NCBI RefSeq assembly: GCF_004379255.2
Contig: NC_056052.1
Span: 7,991,708 to 8,055,707 of the forward strand
Length of the DNA: 64,000 nt
Source of the DNA: Salvia splendens
Taxonomy: Eukaryota > Streptophyta > Magnoliopsida > Lamiales > Lamiaceae
Reading direction: 5' to 3'
Shown: piece after piece, positions 19,117 through 32,124 of the stretch
Layout of the letters: each line of letters opens with the position of its first letter
Position numbering within the stretch: the first letter of the stretch is position 1
Translations under genes and position numbers: made by a program
The notes under the pieces: model-generated
What the model saw: the letters and a program-made list of their open reading frames with translations, nothing else
Told to the model about the DNA's origin: nothing
The model's database searches: none

Positions 19117-20880
19117 ACTAAATTGACATTTTGATCCAAAGTTCTAAATTTGGTAGATATTCTTAACTCTATAACTTTTAATAATAATAAAGCGAATTTA
19201 CACATATCAAATTATGACTAGATCTTTAATAATCGTATAATCTCTAATTAGTTGCAGTTAACAATTTAGGAATAGTCAGCAATCGATCACATTTCTAAGT
19301 CACGTTATGTTTTATTTTATCAATAATTACTAGCACATAACCCAATACCATAAACTAAACACTTCTTCATTACCATGAGAACTACTCCATGTTTTCTCGA
19401 TTTGATAAACCTTAGATATTTTTAATTCATTTTGATTACTATACTTTTACTTTGCTAGATCACCTAATTCTAATATAAACAATCACTACTATACATCTTA
19501 CATTTTCATCTCACTTTAAATAACACATTTTATTTTTTAATACCCTACTTAAAATAAAATAATTTCATGAAATAAAAATATTACTTTCTACTTTATTCTT
19601 TTTCTTATTTTATTTTTTCTCTGCACTTAACTCATAAAACAAATATTATATAAAATCTTGTACTACCATATAAAAAATATTCCACTTAGAGTGAGATGAA
19701 AAGAATACTTTTAATTTTGCAAAAAAAAAGATATTATTAATTTTGGAAAAATAAATTAAGATGCCCTTAGTATTTTCAATGTTTTACACATATGTCATTT
19801 ATTGAACCATAAATAAGTAGATTTATTAATTTGATTATCAGTAAGATTTTTAAAACATTAGTGATATGTGATAAGAATTGGAGAAGAACCCAAACTTCAT
19901 TGATAGAGTTTGTTGTGAAACTAAATTTCAGTCATTTGAGTATGTGATTTTTCTTGTAATTATGTTGGGTGAACCACAAATCGCTTATGCTAGTAAAATA
20001 ATTTCTTAGTCCGCATAATAAAATCTCATTTTTGTTTAACGTGGCACAAAAAAGTCAAGAAATACTAGAAAATTTTAGTAAAATGTGAGTTTCATTTTTG
20101 TATAGTACTATTAATTTTTTAATGATATATGAATATAACGAGTTTATAGAATGTGTAATCAATAATACTATATACAAATAAAGAAAGGTATGAAAAATGA
20201 GACTAGTTGATAGAGTAGCAAACAAAGTGCAATATTTATATACATTCATAAACGAATTATGTTGTTGAGTGCTCCGGGCACAATTTCAATTGATTAAGAG
20301 ATTACTTACTTTAATAAAGTTACCTTTTTAAGATTAAATGAAAAGTAATTATTTCCATTTGCAGAATCATCTTTTTCTCACTTGACAAACAACCATTTTC
20401 GTGGTTTAGTTGGAAAGATAAGCCCTTTTTTCTTTACTTCTTTAACCTTTCTTTAATTGCCAGAGCTAGAGCTTATTTTTAAAAAGGGGACATGATCCAA
20501 TTATTTAACCTTTTTGCTAATTGAGTGTTTCTTGAGCATCATGATATGGTAATTACATAATTAACCTCAGTTTAAAGGTTGGTGTTCAGAATTTTCTTAC
20601 CTTGATTTCTTATTTTTTGTTCTGATTTCCGTTTTTTATTAAGATATCTACGTTAGTTGTTGTCTTAGTTGCTTTATTTCTACTTTCTTGCTCGTCTTTT
20701 CGGTTATAAGCCTCGGAAAATGGATGATTAATAATATTGGAGGGGCAATATAGTCTCAACCTTGTAGCGATATGAAAAAGTGGGTCCTTAATAAATCTAC
20801 CCAAAAATATCTAGTTGCATTATGAGTCTTTACAATTATTATATATTGATAAAAGCAAGCGACCGTGTTAGAAAAATGAG
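19117..20880. other. AT-rich intergenic DNA, no gene
   Basis: A 1.8-kb stretch with poly-A/T runs. I see no coding region, no element ends and no notable structure. Confidence 0.6.
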
Positions 20881-21264
20881 ATATTGAGATCTAATATCAC
20901 GAAACTTTCAAAAAATTGGGTTTTTCCCATTAACTTTAAAATTGACAAATAATATCACGAACCTTATCCCGTATTTGTTTTTTCCCAGGAATGAAAAAAT
21001 TGCCACAAATAATATTATGATATGGATCTTTTTTCGTAATTTCTCGACAACAATTTTGAAAGCTTCAAGTTTTTCAATCTTTGAAGATAGTTTTTCTTGA
21101 AGCACACCCTCCAAAATTGTTCTTCAATCTATTAAAATAACATGAATTTTTCATTCGTGAGAAAAAATAAACCCGGGGTAAAGTTTGTGATATTATTTGC
21201 CAATTTTAAAGTTCGTGGGAAAAACCCAACTTTTTGAAAGTTCCGTGATATTAGATGCCAATAT
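20881..21264. repeat. Long inverted repeat, foldback MITE-like
   Basis: The left arm starts ATATTGAGATCTAATATCAC at 20881. The right arm ends with its near complement at 21245-21264. Complementarity continues inward for about 110-130 bp (GGGTTTTTCCCA, AACTTTAAAATTG, CAAATAATATCAC, ACTTT.CCCCG on both arms). The loop is about 120 bp. No gene. It resembles a hairpin MITE and would give a long double-stranded RNA if transcribed. Confidence 0.75.
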
Positions 21265-22165
21265 CCGTAGAAAAATTGAAATAGCATGTTGCTTGCTTAC
21301 GTGGCAAATATTAAACTTTGCTTTACTTAAATGAGGAGAATAATAGAACCCACCCCCCACCCCCATCTATTGGTTTATACATTAGGTATTAGTATTTTTT
21401 TATTGATTAACAAAAAATTATAATATCTGTGCTTATCACTTTTTCTTTGCCCAAGCTGGACATACTACAATTTCTAGAATCTACTGGGAATTCGACCATT
21501 CAAGACTCATCTCACAAAAATTAAGCAAGTATTGTAAATATGTGTAACCAATCTTTAATATTCAAACCCAACGTATAAGAAGTATAAACTGATATAATAA
21601 GGTAAAATAAAGACTGGTAAAATATTTATAATTATAAGTAACATATTTTTTTCTGTTTGATAAAATGGAAGAGGGAAATGCAAATAAGGGGCAACTAAAT
21701 AGTGCGAATATAATAATCATATTGAACATAGGCAAATAAAATACTGATACTATATTATTTAGGGAAAAGAAAAAGAGCAGATTAAAGGTGGAGTGCAGTT
21801 AAATATTGAGATGCATGCATCATACTGTGGAATCATTAACCCTTCCCTTTAGCTACTTAAGAGTAATAGATTCCAATAATAATACAAAATCAATTATCAT
21901 TGAATCATAGATTTTCTCCCAAAAGCATATCATCTTTAATTATCGTTTTCTTTCTTCATCACTATGCTTCTATCTTATTATTTCGATCCAAATCTTGTTG
22001 GGGAATAAGATAAAGGGAAAAGGTATTTAGCGTCTCAGTCATGACTATTTTATTTTGCTATCCATTTCATTTTTTTCATCTATCAACAAAGTTAGAAATA
22101 TTAATCCAGCCACTTTTCATAACAAATTAGTCAGCTTCTGAAAAAAGTGTAGATTTTATAGGTAG
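21265..22165. other. AT-rich intergenic DNA, no gene
   Basis: About 0.9 kb with no coding features or repeat ends recognised, apart from a short C-rich tract near 21350. Confidence 0.55.
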
Positions 22166-23660
22166 TGGCGGGCATAGAATTTTGATCTTGGGATCCAAAT
22201 AAATAAAATATATTTGAGCTTAATTGAATTCAAACAATTTAATTACAGTTGGGTCTATATGAGTAGTAAACTTTAAAAGATAATGAGCTCGGCTCCCATT
22301 TAATTAAATCTTAATCCATATTCTTGAGCCCAATGTAAGATTTAATTCTTGCATAGAACTTCTCACTCACTGAATTAGGGATTTCGAAGAAGAGAAAGAA
22401 AAGGGGTCTCTAAATTTAATTACTGACTCTTTTTGGGGAAAAAAATCTTAGAAATTGGGCCAGTTAATAAATTAATTGGGTGGGTTGCCTCCTTTTCAAT
22501 AGTTGGGCTACAATTAGATTTGGTGGGCCCTATGAAGTTCAAAATGAGAATTGGGCTAACTAATTAATTTTTGGAATTAATTAAGTATTTCCCGAATAAA
22601 TAATCAAGGTATGGATTATTCTTTTCCCGAAATAATTAAATATAGTATTTATTTGTGAAATTTGATCACACACTTATTTAAATCTTGGGATTTAATTAAA
22701 TTACGAATCCTTTCAAGAAAATAAATGGGGTCGAAGGCGGAGATTTTGGGGACGCGAGTGTCAGATGGCCTTGAATGGACGCCTCGTGCGGCCTTGAATA
22801 TTTTACAATTCTTCCTAATTTTCCCTAAGAAAGAATAAGCGATTAAAAAAATTTAATTAGGGTTCATGTATTCTAATTAGATGTTTTCTCGATGTGACAA
22901 AATGTGTTATTATTTTTATCTCTAAAGGAGATATCTCCGCGAGACACATAAGTCAAAGTAAGGTACTCCGAGTTAAGGAACTGTTAAGTGATCGAGGTGG
23001 ACTTTCTTTTAAATAGAGAAATAACTTTCAAATATACTTATTGCTTTGAACATTTTTTTAATGTGAAGTGACACTGACTCATTTATCTATTGGGTTTTAC
23101 CAATTTACTTAAATCGAATTCAGGTCCCAATAAGGCCGTAAATCTTGCTCGGACTAGTGTACACCTATGGAGGATCGGGCGCTATCTTTCGAGTTGGCCA
23201 GTTAAGTGACCGTCGTGAAATGTGGCCACATTTCTGGTTCACTTGGTTCAGATATAGTATTGACAATGGAAAATGGTTGACCAACCGACTTTGATGGAAA
23301 TGAAATCTGAGTGTATTCGAATCTTTTTAAGATAAAACCCTAAGGTCGCTCAATGGTTGGCTTGCCAAATCTATATTTTTTTTGAAATATTATTTTGGCA
23401 TGTGTCCAATGAGTATACATAGTACTCAACCTTGCATATGTTTTATAAACGTGCAGGTTAAATAGTGCCTATGAAATTTGCTCTTTATTGATGTACCGAA
23501 TGTGTCATGTCTTCATACATGACTTTGTTCTTTCTCTTGAACGCTTCCGTTACGTTTTTGTTTGAACTTATGTTTCATTAACTATGGATTACTCGAGTTT
23601 CCGTACATTCAAATCATACTCTGATTATAATAAGCCGTTTCCCTTGAGAAATATTATGTT
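22166..23660 (+). mobile_element. Diverged LTR relic, same family as 8185-11018
   Basis: Blocks occur in the same order as in the insertion at 8185-11018: repeated TGGGCC/GAGCCC words in AT-rich DNA, CCCGAAATAATTAAAT, then GGACTAGTGTACAC, GTTGGCCAGTTAAGTGACCG, ATGTGGCCACATTTC, CTTGCATATGTTT, GTGCAGGTT, TCTTCATACATG and CGCTTCCGTTACG. The two ends are not preserved and no duplication is found. Non-coding. Confidence 0.6.
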
Positions 23661-24407
23661 TGTTATTTCTTTGTTTCCCCATTTTTTTTCCGCTTCTTTA
23701 ATCAATATTATGAGATTAATGGGCCATTGTGTATTTGGGCTTCAGATTTATTCCAGCTGTGATAAAATAATCAGCTGCCCCATATCATTTGTAATGGCCC
23801 AATTTGTATTGGCCCGTTACTTACCTGAGGGATCCCCGATGGCTGCCGCGCGGCACTCCACAAGAATCATGATTACTGGCTGTTGGATGTGTGGTTTTGT
23901 TGTTTGTTGAGAAAAATGAACCACCTCACACTCTCTATCTCTTATTCTTCACTGTACGCACTCTCTCTCTCTCTTCGGAATTTTCTATGCCTTCTCTTTC
24001 TCTCTTCTGAAATACTGCTCCGGTCACTTTCTCTGGTTTTGTGAGTTCTGAGTGAAGATCCTTCAACCTATATGTTGATTGGTTGGTTTTGTTCGAGATC
24101 GAACGGTTAAGCTCGATCTGTTCCAGTTGGAGGAAGATATTCGGGCGATTTCTTGTGATCTACGAGATCTGTGACTTCTTGAGGTCCTGGCTGTGTTTGC
24201 GAGGTGTTTTGTCGGTTGCGTGTTGAAGTTGTCCAGTGCGACGTAGTAATCGGTGGATCCCCTAGGTTTGGGGTTCGGTTGTCTCACGGTGCTAACCTTG
24301 TGAATAGTTGGTGAAGATTGAGGAGGTCCTTGGCCCTGCATGTGCAACTTGAGCCATATCCTAATCTTCTAGTTCCATTTTACTTGTTGTCTCTTGTTTT
24401 AGATCCG
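23661..24407. other. Intergenic DNA with a CT-rich tract, no gene
   Basis: No supported gene. A CT-rich tract (23925-24010) and following G-rich DNA resemble the leader of a plant transcript, but nothing downstream on the plus strand codes. The minus-strand hAT gene ends at its right border. Confidence 0.5.
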
Positions 24408-25694
24408 TCATAATTCATCATAATGCTTATCAATAGCTGTTTCTGGGTCACCTTCATCATCTTTGATAAAACAATTGCTAGACCTCAACCAATCTTCGGC
24501 GCATAACAAGGCCTCTACCACCCTTGGGGTCAAAGAGCTTCTAAATGGCGAAAGAACGCAACCTCCCATGCTAAATGCTGCCTCAGAAGCAACGCTAGAT
24601 ATAGGAATAGCTAGGATATCCCTTGCCATCTTCGGCATAATAGGAAAGGCGACTGTGTATTTCTTCCACCACTCAAGGATGTCAAAATCGTCAACTTCAT
24701 CCTCAGCCATCACGTAAAGACTGTTTGAGAGGTATCGAGTGAGCTTCATCTGGTGTGACATATCTACAACATTGTTGCTAATAACTCTGAGAGAGCATTT
24801 TTTTCCTTTGCCAAGAAAGCGCTGATTCGCCGATCTATTTGTTACTGCGGCCTTTTATTTTTTGTTGTTGTGTTTGACCCAATATTGGAGCCATATAAGT
24901 CATGGATCTGCTTATTCAACTCCTCCAACAATTCATTTTCCCGTGTGCTACCATACACCAACTTCGAACAATGTTCCACATGTTTTATCTTTTTCATGGG
25001 ATCTAACATGGCAGCAATGTAAAAGGTTTTGTTTATCTTCGGATTTAGCTCTGATTCCTCTAGCCAATAAGCTTCAATCTCATCCTCATGGCCATGTTCC
25101 TAAGACCATCATCGTAATCATCTTCCAAGTCTGTTACGAGACTGATCATGTCACACGGCTCCATGAGAACTTGATGTGATGTGACATAGTGGGTGCCGGA
25201 GACGAGACAAGTAAGATTATAGAACTGTTGGAGGAAACCACACATCCTCTTCACTTCAATCCAATCGAGTTCAATAGGAACACCAATTGACATTTTTTTG
25301 TGCTTCCTTTCCTTCAAGTCACTAACAAAATCATGATTCACGGTTTGAAACAATCTCATAGCCGGCTCATATGGCAAAGACACCTCAAGCATCAAGTAAG
25401 TTGAGTTCCACTTGGTCGGCACATTCCCATGCACAAGAACTTTGAGGTATCAACCTTAGCTGTCTTGGCTATCTCCTTGAAGGAGCGAGATCAACTTGGT
25501 AAAGCCTTTATCCAATTCACGGCTTCTCTAACTCGTATCACAGACATGCTTATATCTTCCAATCCTTCGTCAACTACCAAATTGATTATATGGGCAACGC
25601 ATCACTGATGAAGGTATAGACCATTGGCAGCAAGAATGTTTCTTGCATTGAGCTTGGAGTGCACGTGTTTCATTGCTACATCATTGGCTGCAGC
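24408..25694 (-). pseudogene. hAT transposase (hAT-A), C-terminal half
   Basis: Minus-strand. The 5' end at 25694 is continuous in sense with 32125 across an inserted element. It begins AANDVAMKHVHSKLNARNIL and passes VDEGLEDISMSVIRV, then the core GNVPTKWNSTYLMLE and FYNLTCLVSGTHYVTSHQ. It ends with the hAT dimerisation region FDILEWWKKY, FPIMPKMARDILAIPISSVA, SEAAFSMGGCVLSPFRSSL and EALLCAEDWL, stopping at 24408. The order and motifs match plant Ac/RICESLEEPER-type transposases. Stops and shifts (for example a stop after LYLHQ near 25605 and another break near 25435) make it inactive. Confidence 0.88.
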
Positions 25695-25869
25695 TAGGGA
25701 TGTCAATGTAACCCGGAACCCGCGGGTCGGCTGAAATAACCCGATAAAAATACAGAGTTAGGGTTGCAATTTCCCAGCCTGAATTTAAAATAGGGTCATT
25801 CGGGCTGACCCTGTCGAGTTGTCGTGTTAGGCTGGATGACCCAATCGGGTTACATGTCAGCCTGTCGGG

Positions 25870-26843
25870 TTGAAGGCTTCTGGACCGCACGCAGTCTTTG
25901 AAATGGGCATAACTTTCTCTACAAAGCTCCAATTAAGGAGTTCAAGATACCCTCGTGAAGCTATTTCGAAGGCGAAGAGAATGATATGCATTAGGGGCTT
26001 ATCAGACTTCAAAATCGTGAGAAACATTGACTCAAAAATGACTGCTGCACATTCACATGTTTTGTGTACATTTTTCTAATCCATTTTCTATCAATTCTCA
26101 ACAAACATGTAAACATACCAAAATATAGAAATATAATCAAAATCATCCAAGACAACTCTCTAAAACCATGCAAAATTCAAATACATCAACCGAATATATA
26201 AGATCACGAAAAAAATCATTATGTGGTTCATGGAGTCTTAAATACTCGTATATAAAAACATTCTTTTAGTATATTGCCAATATAATAGTGCAAAGTGTTT
26301 TGACGCCACTTCGTCATTGAATTATGAGTACTTTGATGATTCTTAAAACAAAGATAAATTAGTATTTGGCTTATTTACAGCTGGAATAAATTAAATTTGA
26401 CCAATCATAATTCAAGAAAACGTTAGAGTTACTCCAATTAGCTAGCATCTTGTTAATTCACTCTTCAACAATTCAAAATATTTTTGTTACATCTACGCTT
26501 CACCTCTCACGTTATGAAAAGTTTATTAAATTTTCTAAGAATTGATTTATGTTTGAATTTGAGACACAATGTTGATTTATGTTTTAAATACATAAACATA
26601 AACATACTATTGATAGATATTTTTTTAAATAATTACGTAAATATGTAATGAATAAGTTATTTTAATTTGAAAAACTTAATATTTTTTAAAAATATTAAAG
26701 AAAATTAAAAATACGTATTATTTTTTCAAAAATATTTAAAATACACATTGGCCCAAATAAACCAATGGGTAAGCCCGAAACCCAAAGGGTTAGGGTTAGG
26801 GTTAGGGTTGAACTTTTATAACCAGAAAAAATCATAACTCGAA
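25870..26843. other. Body of hAT-B, non-coding
   Basis: AT-rich filler of the non-autonomous hAT element between its GC-rich end and copia-1. No coding region was recognised. Confidence 0.6.
26787..26809 (+). repeat. Short telomere-like repeat
   Basis: Three and a half tandem GGGTTA units, the plant telomere motif in this permutation, lie within hAT-B. Its subterminal DNA is rich in GGGTT words, so this is probably element-derived and not a former chromosome end. Confidence 0.7.
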
Positions 26844-26848
26844 TAGCC

Positions 26849-27032
26849 TGTTAGAATAGGAAATAATAAATTAAGGATCAATTCCCTACATCAAGGGATT
26901 GATCAAATCATGTATAGAAGGGAATTGATTTAGTTACCATATGTGAAATATTGTAATCCAATTTAATGGGAACGATGGTAATGAGAATAATCATCAAGAT
27001 TTACCCCAAATCCTTTCCTTCATCGTTTGTCA
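26849..27032 (+). repeat. 5' LTR of copia-1 (184 bp)
   Basis: TGTTAGAATAGG to CATCGTTTGTCA, followed directly by the Met-tRNA primer-binding site. Confidence 0.9.
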
Positions 27033-27133
27033 TGGCATCAGAGCAGGCGACGATTCTGGGAGCTCATAATCGATATCATTATCGCTCATAATCCTTTCCC
27101 AACCCCTTGACTAAGAACCTATGAAAGAGAGAG

Positions 27134-28480
27134 ATGTCAGAAACCGAAAAAGGAACAACCGGCGGCCAGAACACATCCGAAGCGGATGAGTTTGCACGCC
27201 TCTTTTCAAATTTTATGCGTAAAAGCCTTATGCATAACCAACCACCAGAAATCCACGAAACCAAACCAGAAAAAACCATATACAAAAGCGATTCTCAGCC
27301 CCTGACAGTGGGATTTAAACTCAACGGAGACAATTATCCGGTATGGTCCATCCTGATGCATAACGCAATAAGCGGAAGAGGGATGGTATCTCACATCACT
27401 GGAGTCCCATCCCCACCGCCGAGAACAGACCCAACGTTTACACATTAGCAAGAAGCCGACCATTGTGTATTTACGTGGCTTGTTCAAAACATCGAAACCA
27501 AGTTGGTCAGCCGAGTTGCTCAACAACTGACGGCAAACACATATGGGACAGCCTGGCTGTAACATACAAGAGTGGGGGAGATTCATTGCAAACATACGAT
27601 CTCCACCGGAGAGCGAGCAGGTTAAAACAAAGGAACACCACGTTGGAGGAAGTATGGAACGACCTCAACAAGATCTGGACCGCAATTGACCAAAAGCGGC
27701 CTAACCGGATGAAATGTTGAGAGGATATCCAAATCTACAATGAAGAGACATAACAAAATTGACTCTATCAATTCCTTACGGCATTGGATGATAAGTATGA
27801 GTTAGTAAAGAGAGAAGTGTTAAAGATGGAACCACTCCCCTCAGCCGAACAAGCGTACAACGTAGCGAAGCGGGAGGATATTAGATCGGAGATTCTCCGC
27901 CCTGCAGACGGAAAAGCCCCAGGAGACGGGATTGGAGCAGGGTTTTTCACGGCGCGAAGGCCGAATCACTCCAATAACCCACACCGCGGCGGCGATAGCA
28001 GGAACGGAAGGTGGAACAACGTCCATCCGATGAACGAAGAACAGATGAAGATAGGTCCAAATTGGTATGCACAAACTGTGGAAAACGGAAGCACACGAAA
28101 GAGCAATGCTTCGAATTGGTGGGATATCCGGAATGATGGAAGTCGAAGCACAAACCGGCGGCCGCTCGACCACCATGGAGCAAGGGCCACGCCGCCGCGG
28201 CTGTTGGAGCGGATGGAGGAGCAGCAAATCTCGCCACCGCCGAGGGCAACCGTGATGTGGCCGCTCACGCTCGGGGCTACGAGCAGCTGATCGGAGCACC
28301 ACCGAGGGCAACCGGAATCGCACAGTTCGCCGCTGGACCGATCCGATCAGAGGACGAAATGACTGAGGCGGCGGGAGGTAAACTGGTATTAGGGTTAGGT
28401 TTGCAACCTAACCCTCAGTCTTTCTTATATCCTGAAAACTTACCCCATGCCAATCTTTATCTTAATTTCGCCTCAAAAAA
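27134..28480 (+). pseudogene. Copia-1 gag with zinc knuckle, broken
   Basis: ATG at 27134 (MSETEKGTTGGQ), then the gag core VGFKLNGDNYPVWSILMHNA and VSHITGVPSPPPRTD to a TAG at 27446-27448. The QQ..DHCVFTWLVQNIETK and YDLHRRASRLKQ..TLEEVW pieces follow in other frames. A CX2CX4HX4C zinc knuckle (CTNCGKRKHTKEQC) lies at 28068-28109, followed by FELVGYPE and a TGA. Gag forms the virus-like particle and binds RNA. Several stops and shifts rule out function. Confidence 0.85.
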
Positions 28481-28509
28481 TTCCCGAAATTCTAAAGTGA
28501 CCCCCAGTC

Positions 28510-31500
28510 GTGTTGAAAATTACAAGTCAAACCCAATTAAATGTAAAAATCGTTTTCAATCTATTAGGACGGCAAGTCCTAATAGAAAATTCTATTAGGT
28601 GGATTTTTTATTGCGGGGATACTGATACGATGACGTATGATGAGTCAGATATTACTAAACTACATAAACCTCATTTCTCTCATATTCAGACTGCTAGTGG
28701 GGAGTTTACGGCTGTAAAGGGGGCAAGGACTGTGAAGATTTCTCCAACTTTAGAACTATCTAATTGTTTGCATGTTCCTTCACTCTCCTGTAAATTATTG
28801 TCAATCAGTCATGTGACACGGGAATTAAATTGTACATTGCTGATGCAACTAAACTTCTGTCTATTACAGGATATCAGGACCGAAGAGATTATTGGGCGTG
28901 GCACTGAAAGTAATGGGTTGTACTACGTGGATGAGATAGCCCAAAAAGGGGCTGCCATGCTAACTCACGGGACTGCTGATAGGGAAGCTTGGCTTTGGCA
29001 ACGACGCTTAGGACATCCTTCTCCGGGTTATTTAAAAATGTTATTTCCTAATATGATTCCAAAATCGAGCATGTACTGTGAGACTTGTAATTGGCTAAAA
29101 GCCATAGAAACTCCTATTCTTTGAGTAATTCTCGTACTGAAACCTTTTTTGATTTAATACATTCTGATGTATGGGGACCCGCACCAGTAGTTCGGGGACA
29201 AGGCTTTAGATACTTTCTTATCTTTGTTGATGATTGCACCCATATGACTTGGGTATATTTTATGAAGCATAAGTCTGAAGTTTTTGAACACTTTGTCCAC
29301 TTCTATAACCTTGTTCAAACACAATACCAAAAACCCATAAAAACTCTTCGATCTGATAATGGAGGAGAGTTTGTCAACTCCAAAATGAAACAGTTCAACC
29401 TAGAAAAAGGACTGATATACCAAACCACCTGTGCCCACACTCCAGAACAAAATGGGGTAGCTGAGAGAAAAAATAGAATCCTACTAGAAATGACCCGAGC
29501 CAAGCTCATAGAATCACAAGTTCCAAAGACCTTCTGGCCTAAAGCCCTTGCCACTTCCGCTTACCTTCTAAATCGGCTACCTACCTACATACTAAAATTC
29601 CAAACACCAATCGATACCCTAGCCCTGCAAACAACTATTCCCCAACATCTTTCTCTCAAACCCCGTGTCTTTGGATGCTCAGTCTTTGTCCATATACCAA
29701 AACATGAACGAACAAAGTTATCCCCTTGTGCCATTAAGTGTGTATTTGTGGGCTACGGGGTAAATCAAAAGGGCTAAAGATGCTTTGACCCTAAGTCTAA
29801 TCGTATGTACACGACCATGAATTGTGATTTTCTTGAAACTGAGTACTTCTATACCCATCTTAGCGGTCAGGGGGAGAGTGACACTAGGGAAAACGTTAGT
29901 GACCCACTAAGCTGGGTGTCAATGCCAAGTGCACCATCGGCGAACCTACCAGAGGAAGCAGTACGCAACTCCGCTGGGCAAGTCTCTGACGTTGTACAAA
30001 CTGAAGCTGCAGGTGACACAAGTCCTAGTAACGACTCTCCGCTTCTGATATCGGATGTAAGTACTCTTGCTCCTGTCAATGAGGTTATGGAATCTAATGT
30101 TGTGGATGAGACTCAGGGGGGAGGATGACGTTTTCCCTGAAGAAGGTGAGACAGAGGACATTGAGGGAATCGATCCTGACGCTGGGAGATATATCCTACC
30201 TCCAAGGGCAAACAGGGGAGTACCACCGAAGAGGTACAGTCCAGAGAGAATCAACAGAAATGCAACATATTCTATGGAAAATCTCACCAAAAGTGACCTA
30301 ACCGAGATGGCTCAGGCGTTTGAGGAAGCCCTCTACGATGAGGAAGAGATCCCACAGTCGACGGACGAGGCGATGAGGAACAAACATTGGAGAGAAGCCA
30401 TGAAGAAGGAGATAGACGCTTTAATGCGCAACCACACTTGGGACAAGTGTATACTGCCCAAAGGAAAGAAGCCAGTTGGGTGTAGATGGGTATTCACCAT
30501 TAAGCGGAGACCGGATGGGAGCATCGAGCGGTATAAAGCTCGACTGGTGGCTAAAGGGTATACTCAGACTTATGGAATAGACTACTCAGAAACCTTTTCT
30601 CCAGTAGCCAAGATGGATACGGTCCAGGTACTACTTTCCATTGCCGCCAATCGAGATTGGCCACTATACCTGTTCGACGTCACAAACGCCTTCCTTCACG
30701 GCGAGTTAAAGAAAGAAATTTACATGGAAGCACCACCAGGCTTCTCTGACGAGTTCAAGGCAGGTGAATGATGCAGATTGAGGAAAACCCTATATGGACT
30801 GAAGCAGTCACCGAGAGTCTGGTTTGATAGATTCGCTGAGGCAATGAAGAGCTATGGATATAGACAGAGCAATTCAGATCATACACTATTCCTGAAACGG
30901 CACGAAGGAAAGACTGCCTATTTAATTGTGTATGTTGATGACATGATTATTACAGGTGATGATGCAGAGGAAATTAAGAGTTTGAGGAAGAAGCTTTTCA
31001 ACGAATTTGAGATGAAAGGATTTAGGTGACCTTAAGTACTTTTTGGGGATTGAAGTCCTTCGCTCACCGCGAGGGATATTTTTGAGGCAGAAGAAATACA
31101 TCTTGGACATCCTAGCAGAGACATGCCTGCCGAGACCCCGATTGTGCAAAATCATGGCTTGAAGATACAAGATAGAGCTGAGGCAGCAGATCGAGGACGT
31201 TATCAGCGTTTAGTTGGGAGACTCATCTATTTATCTCACACTAGACCTGATATTGCTTATGCGGTAGGAGTTGTAAGTCAATTTATGCACCAACCCTAGG
31301 TTGAACATTTAGAGGCTGCACTGAGGATAGTTCGATATTTGAAGGGAACTGTTGGACATGGAATAGTGTTCAGGAAAAATGGAAGCTTAGAAATCCATGG
31401 GTATACTGATGCAGATTGGGCAGGTAATCCAGTAGATAGAAGATCGACCTTAGGCTACTTTACATTCGTTGGAGGTAACTTGGTAACATGGAAAAGCAAG

Positions 31501-31871
31501 AAGCAGAAGGTGGTAGCCCTGTCTAGTTAATTTGAGGAATTAAGAGTGGTCTGACTGAGTTCATGTGGCTAAGAAAATTGATGACAGAGATTGATTCTAT
31601 TCCAGGTAAGAGTCAATTATACTGCGATAACAAAGCCGCGATAAGCATTTCAGAGAATCCCGTACAACATGACCGGACAAAGCACGTTGAGGTGTATAGA
31701 CACTTCACCAAGGAAAAGATTGAAGAGGGAGTGGTCGAATTCCCATTTGTGCGTTTGGAAGACCAGTTGGCGGATATATTGACCAAGGCAGTTAGCTCAA
31801 GGAGCCTTGAAGATGTTCTTGTCAAATTGAGTATCGGGGATCCCACTACTCAAATTGAGGGGGAGTGTTAA
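28510..31871 (+). pseudogene. Copia-1 pol: integrase, reverse transcriptase, RNase H
   Basis: Domains run in copia order. The pre-integrase zinc finger (RRLGHPSPG, CETC) ends at a shift near 29100. The integrase keeps HSDVWGP, RSDNGGEF and PEQNGVAERKNR, the D,D,E triad. The RT has [31 protein letters not shown] and an intact YVDD (30931-30942). The RNase H has GYTDADWAG, STLGYF, YCDNKAA and HVEV..HF. Lesions include a stop at 29775-29777, a shift near 30125, TGA at 30769-30771 after the [10 protein letters not shown] segment, a one-base insertion near 31015 and TAA at 31528-31530. The end QIEGEC overlaps the polypurine tract. Confidence 0.92.
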
Positions 31872-32047
31872 AATAGGAAAGAATAAATTAAGGATCAATT
31901 CCCTACATCAAGGGATTGATCAAATCATGTATAGAAGCGAATTGATTTAGTTACCATATGTGAAATATTGTAATCCTATTTAATGGGAACGATGGTAATG
32001 AGAATAATCATAAAGATTTACCCCAAATCCTTTTCTTCATCGTTTGT
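31866..32047 (+). repeat. 3' LTR of copia-1, lacking its final CA
   Basis: TGTTAAAATAGG to CATCGTTTGT. The last two bases (CA) present in the 5' LTR are missing before the TAGCC duplication. Confidence 0.88.
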
Positions 32048-32124
32048 TAGCCCGTACCTGAATGGCCCGACAACCCGAACGGGTTGGCCCGAACCCGAAT
32101 ATGTTGGCGCTCTTGACATCCCTA

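Larger units (their letters stand above)
26849..32047 (+). mobile_element. Copia-1, full-length but degenerate LTR retrotransposon
   Basis: Two LTRs (26849-27032 and 31866-32047) flank a gag-pol region. A perfect 5-bp duplication TAGCC lies at 26844-26848 and 32048-32052. The primer-binding site TGGCATCAGAGC (27033-27044) matches initiator Met tRNA with one change. A polypurine tract TTGAGGGGGAG precedes the 3' LTR. By hand I count about six substitutions between the LTRs over about 182 bp, so the insertion is moderately young, yet all genes are broken. It lies inside hAT-B. Confidence 0.93.
25695..32124. mobile_element. Second hAT element (hAT-B), inserted in the hAT-A gene
   Basis: Perfect 12-bp inverted ends TAGGGATGTCAA and TTGACATCCCTA. 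The 8-bp target duplication is GCTGCAGC (25687-25694) and GCTGCAAC (32125-32132), one mismatch. The insertion falls between the codons for FSCTLDNVAA and AANDVAMKH of the hAT-A transposase. Without copia-1 it is about 1.2 kb. It carries GC-rich words (CCCGCGGGTCGG, CGGGTTGAAGG, GGCCCGAACCCGAA) and no transposase, so it is non-autonomous. Confidence 0.9.

Noticed and set aside
24063..24347. Minus-strand frame of 94 codons between the LTR relic and the hAT gene
   Set aside because: No recognisable domain, composition rich in Ser/Arg/Thr and no supporting context.
26787..26809. Possible former chromosome end
   Set aside because: Only three and a half telomere units, embedded in a transposon, with no subtelomeric context.
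28257..28598. Plus-strand frame spanning the copia-1 gag/pol junction
   Set aside because: It is a mixed reading of decayed gag and pol frames with no consistent domain.
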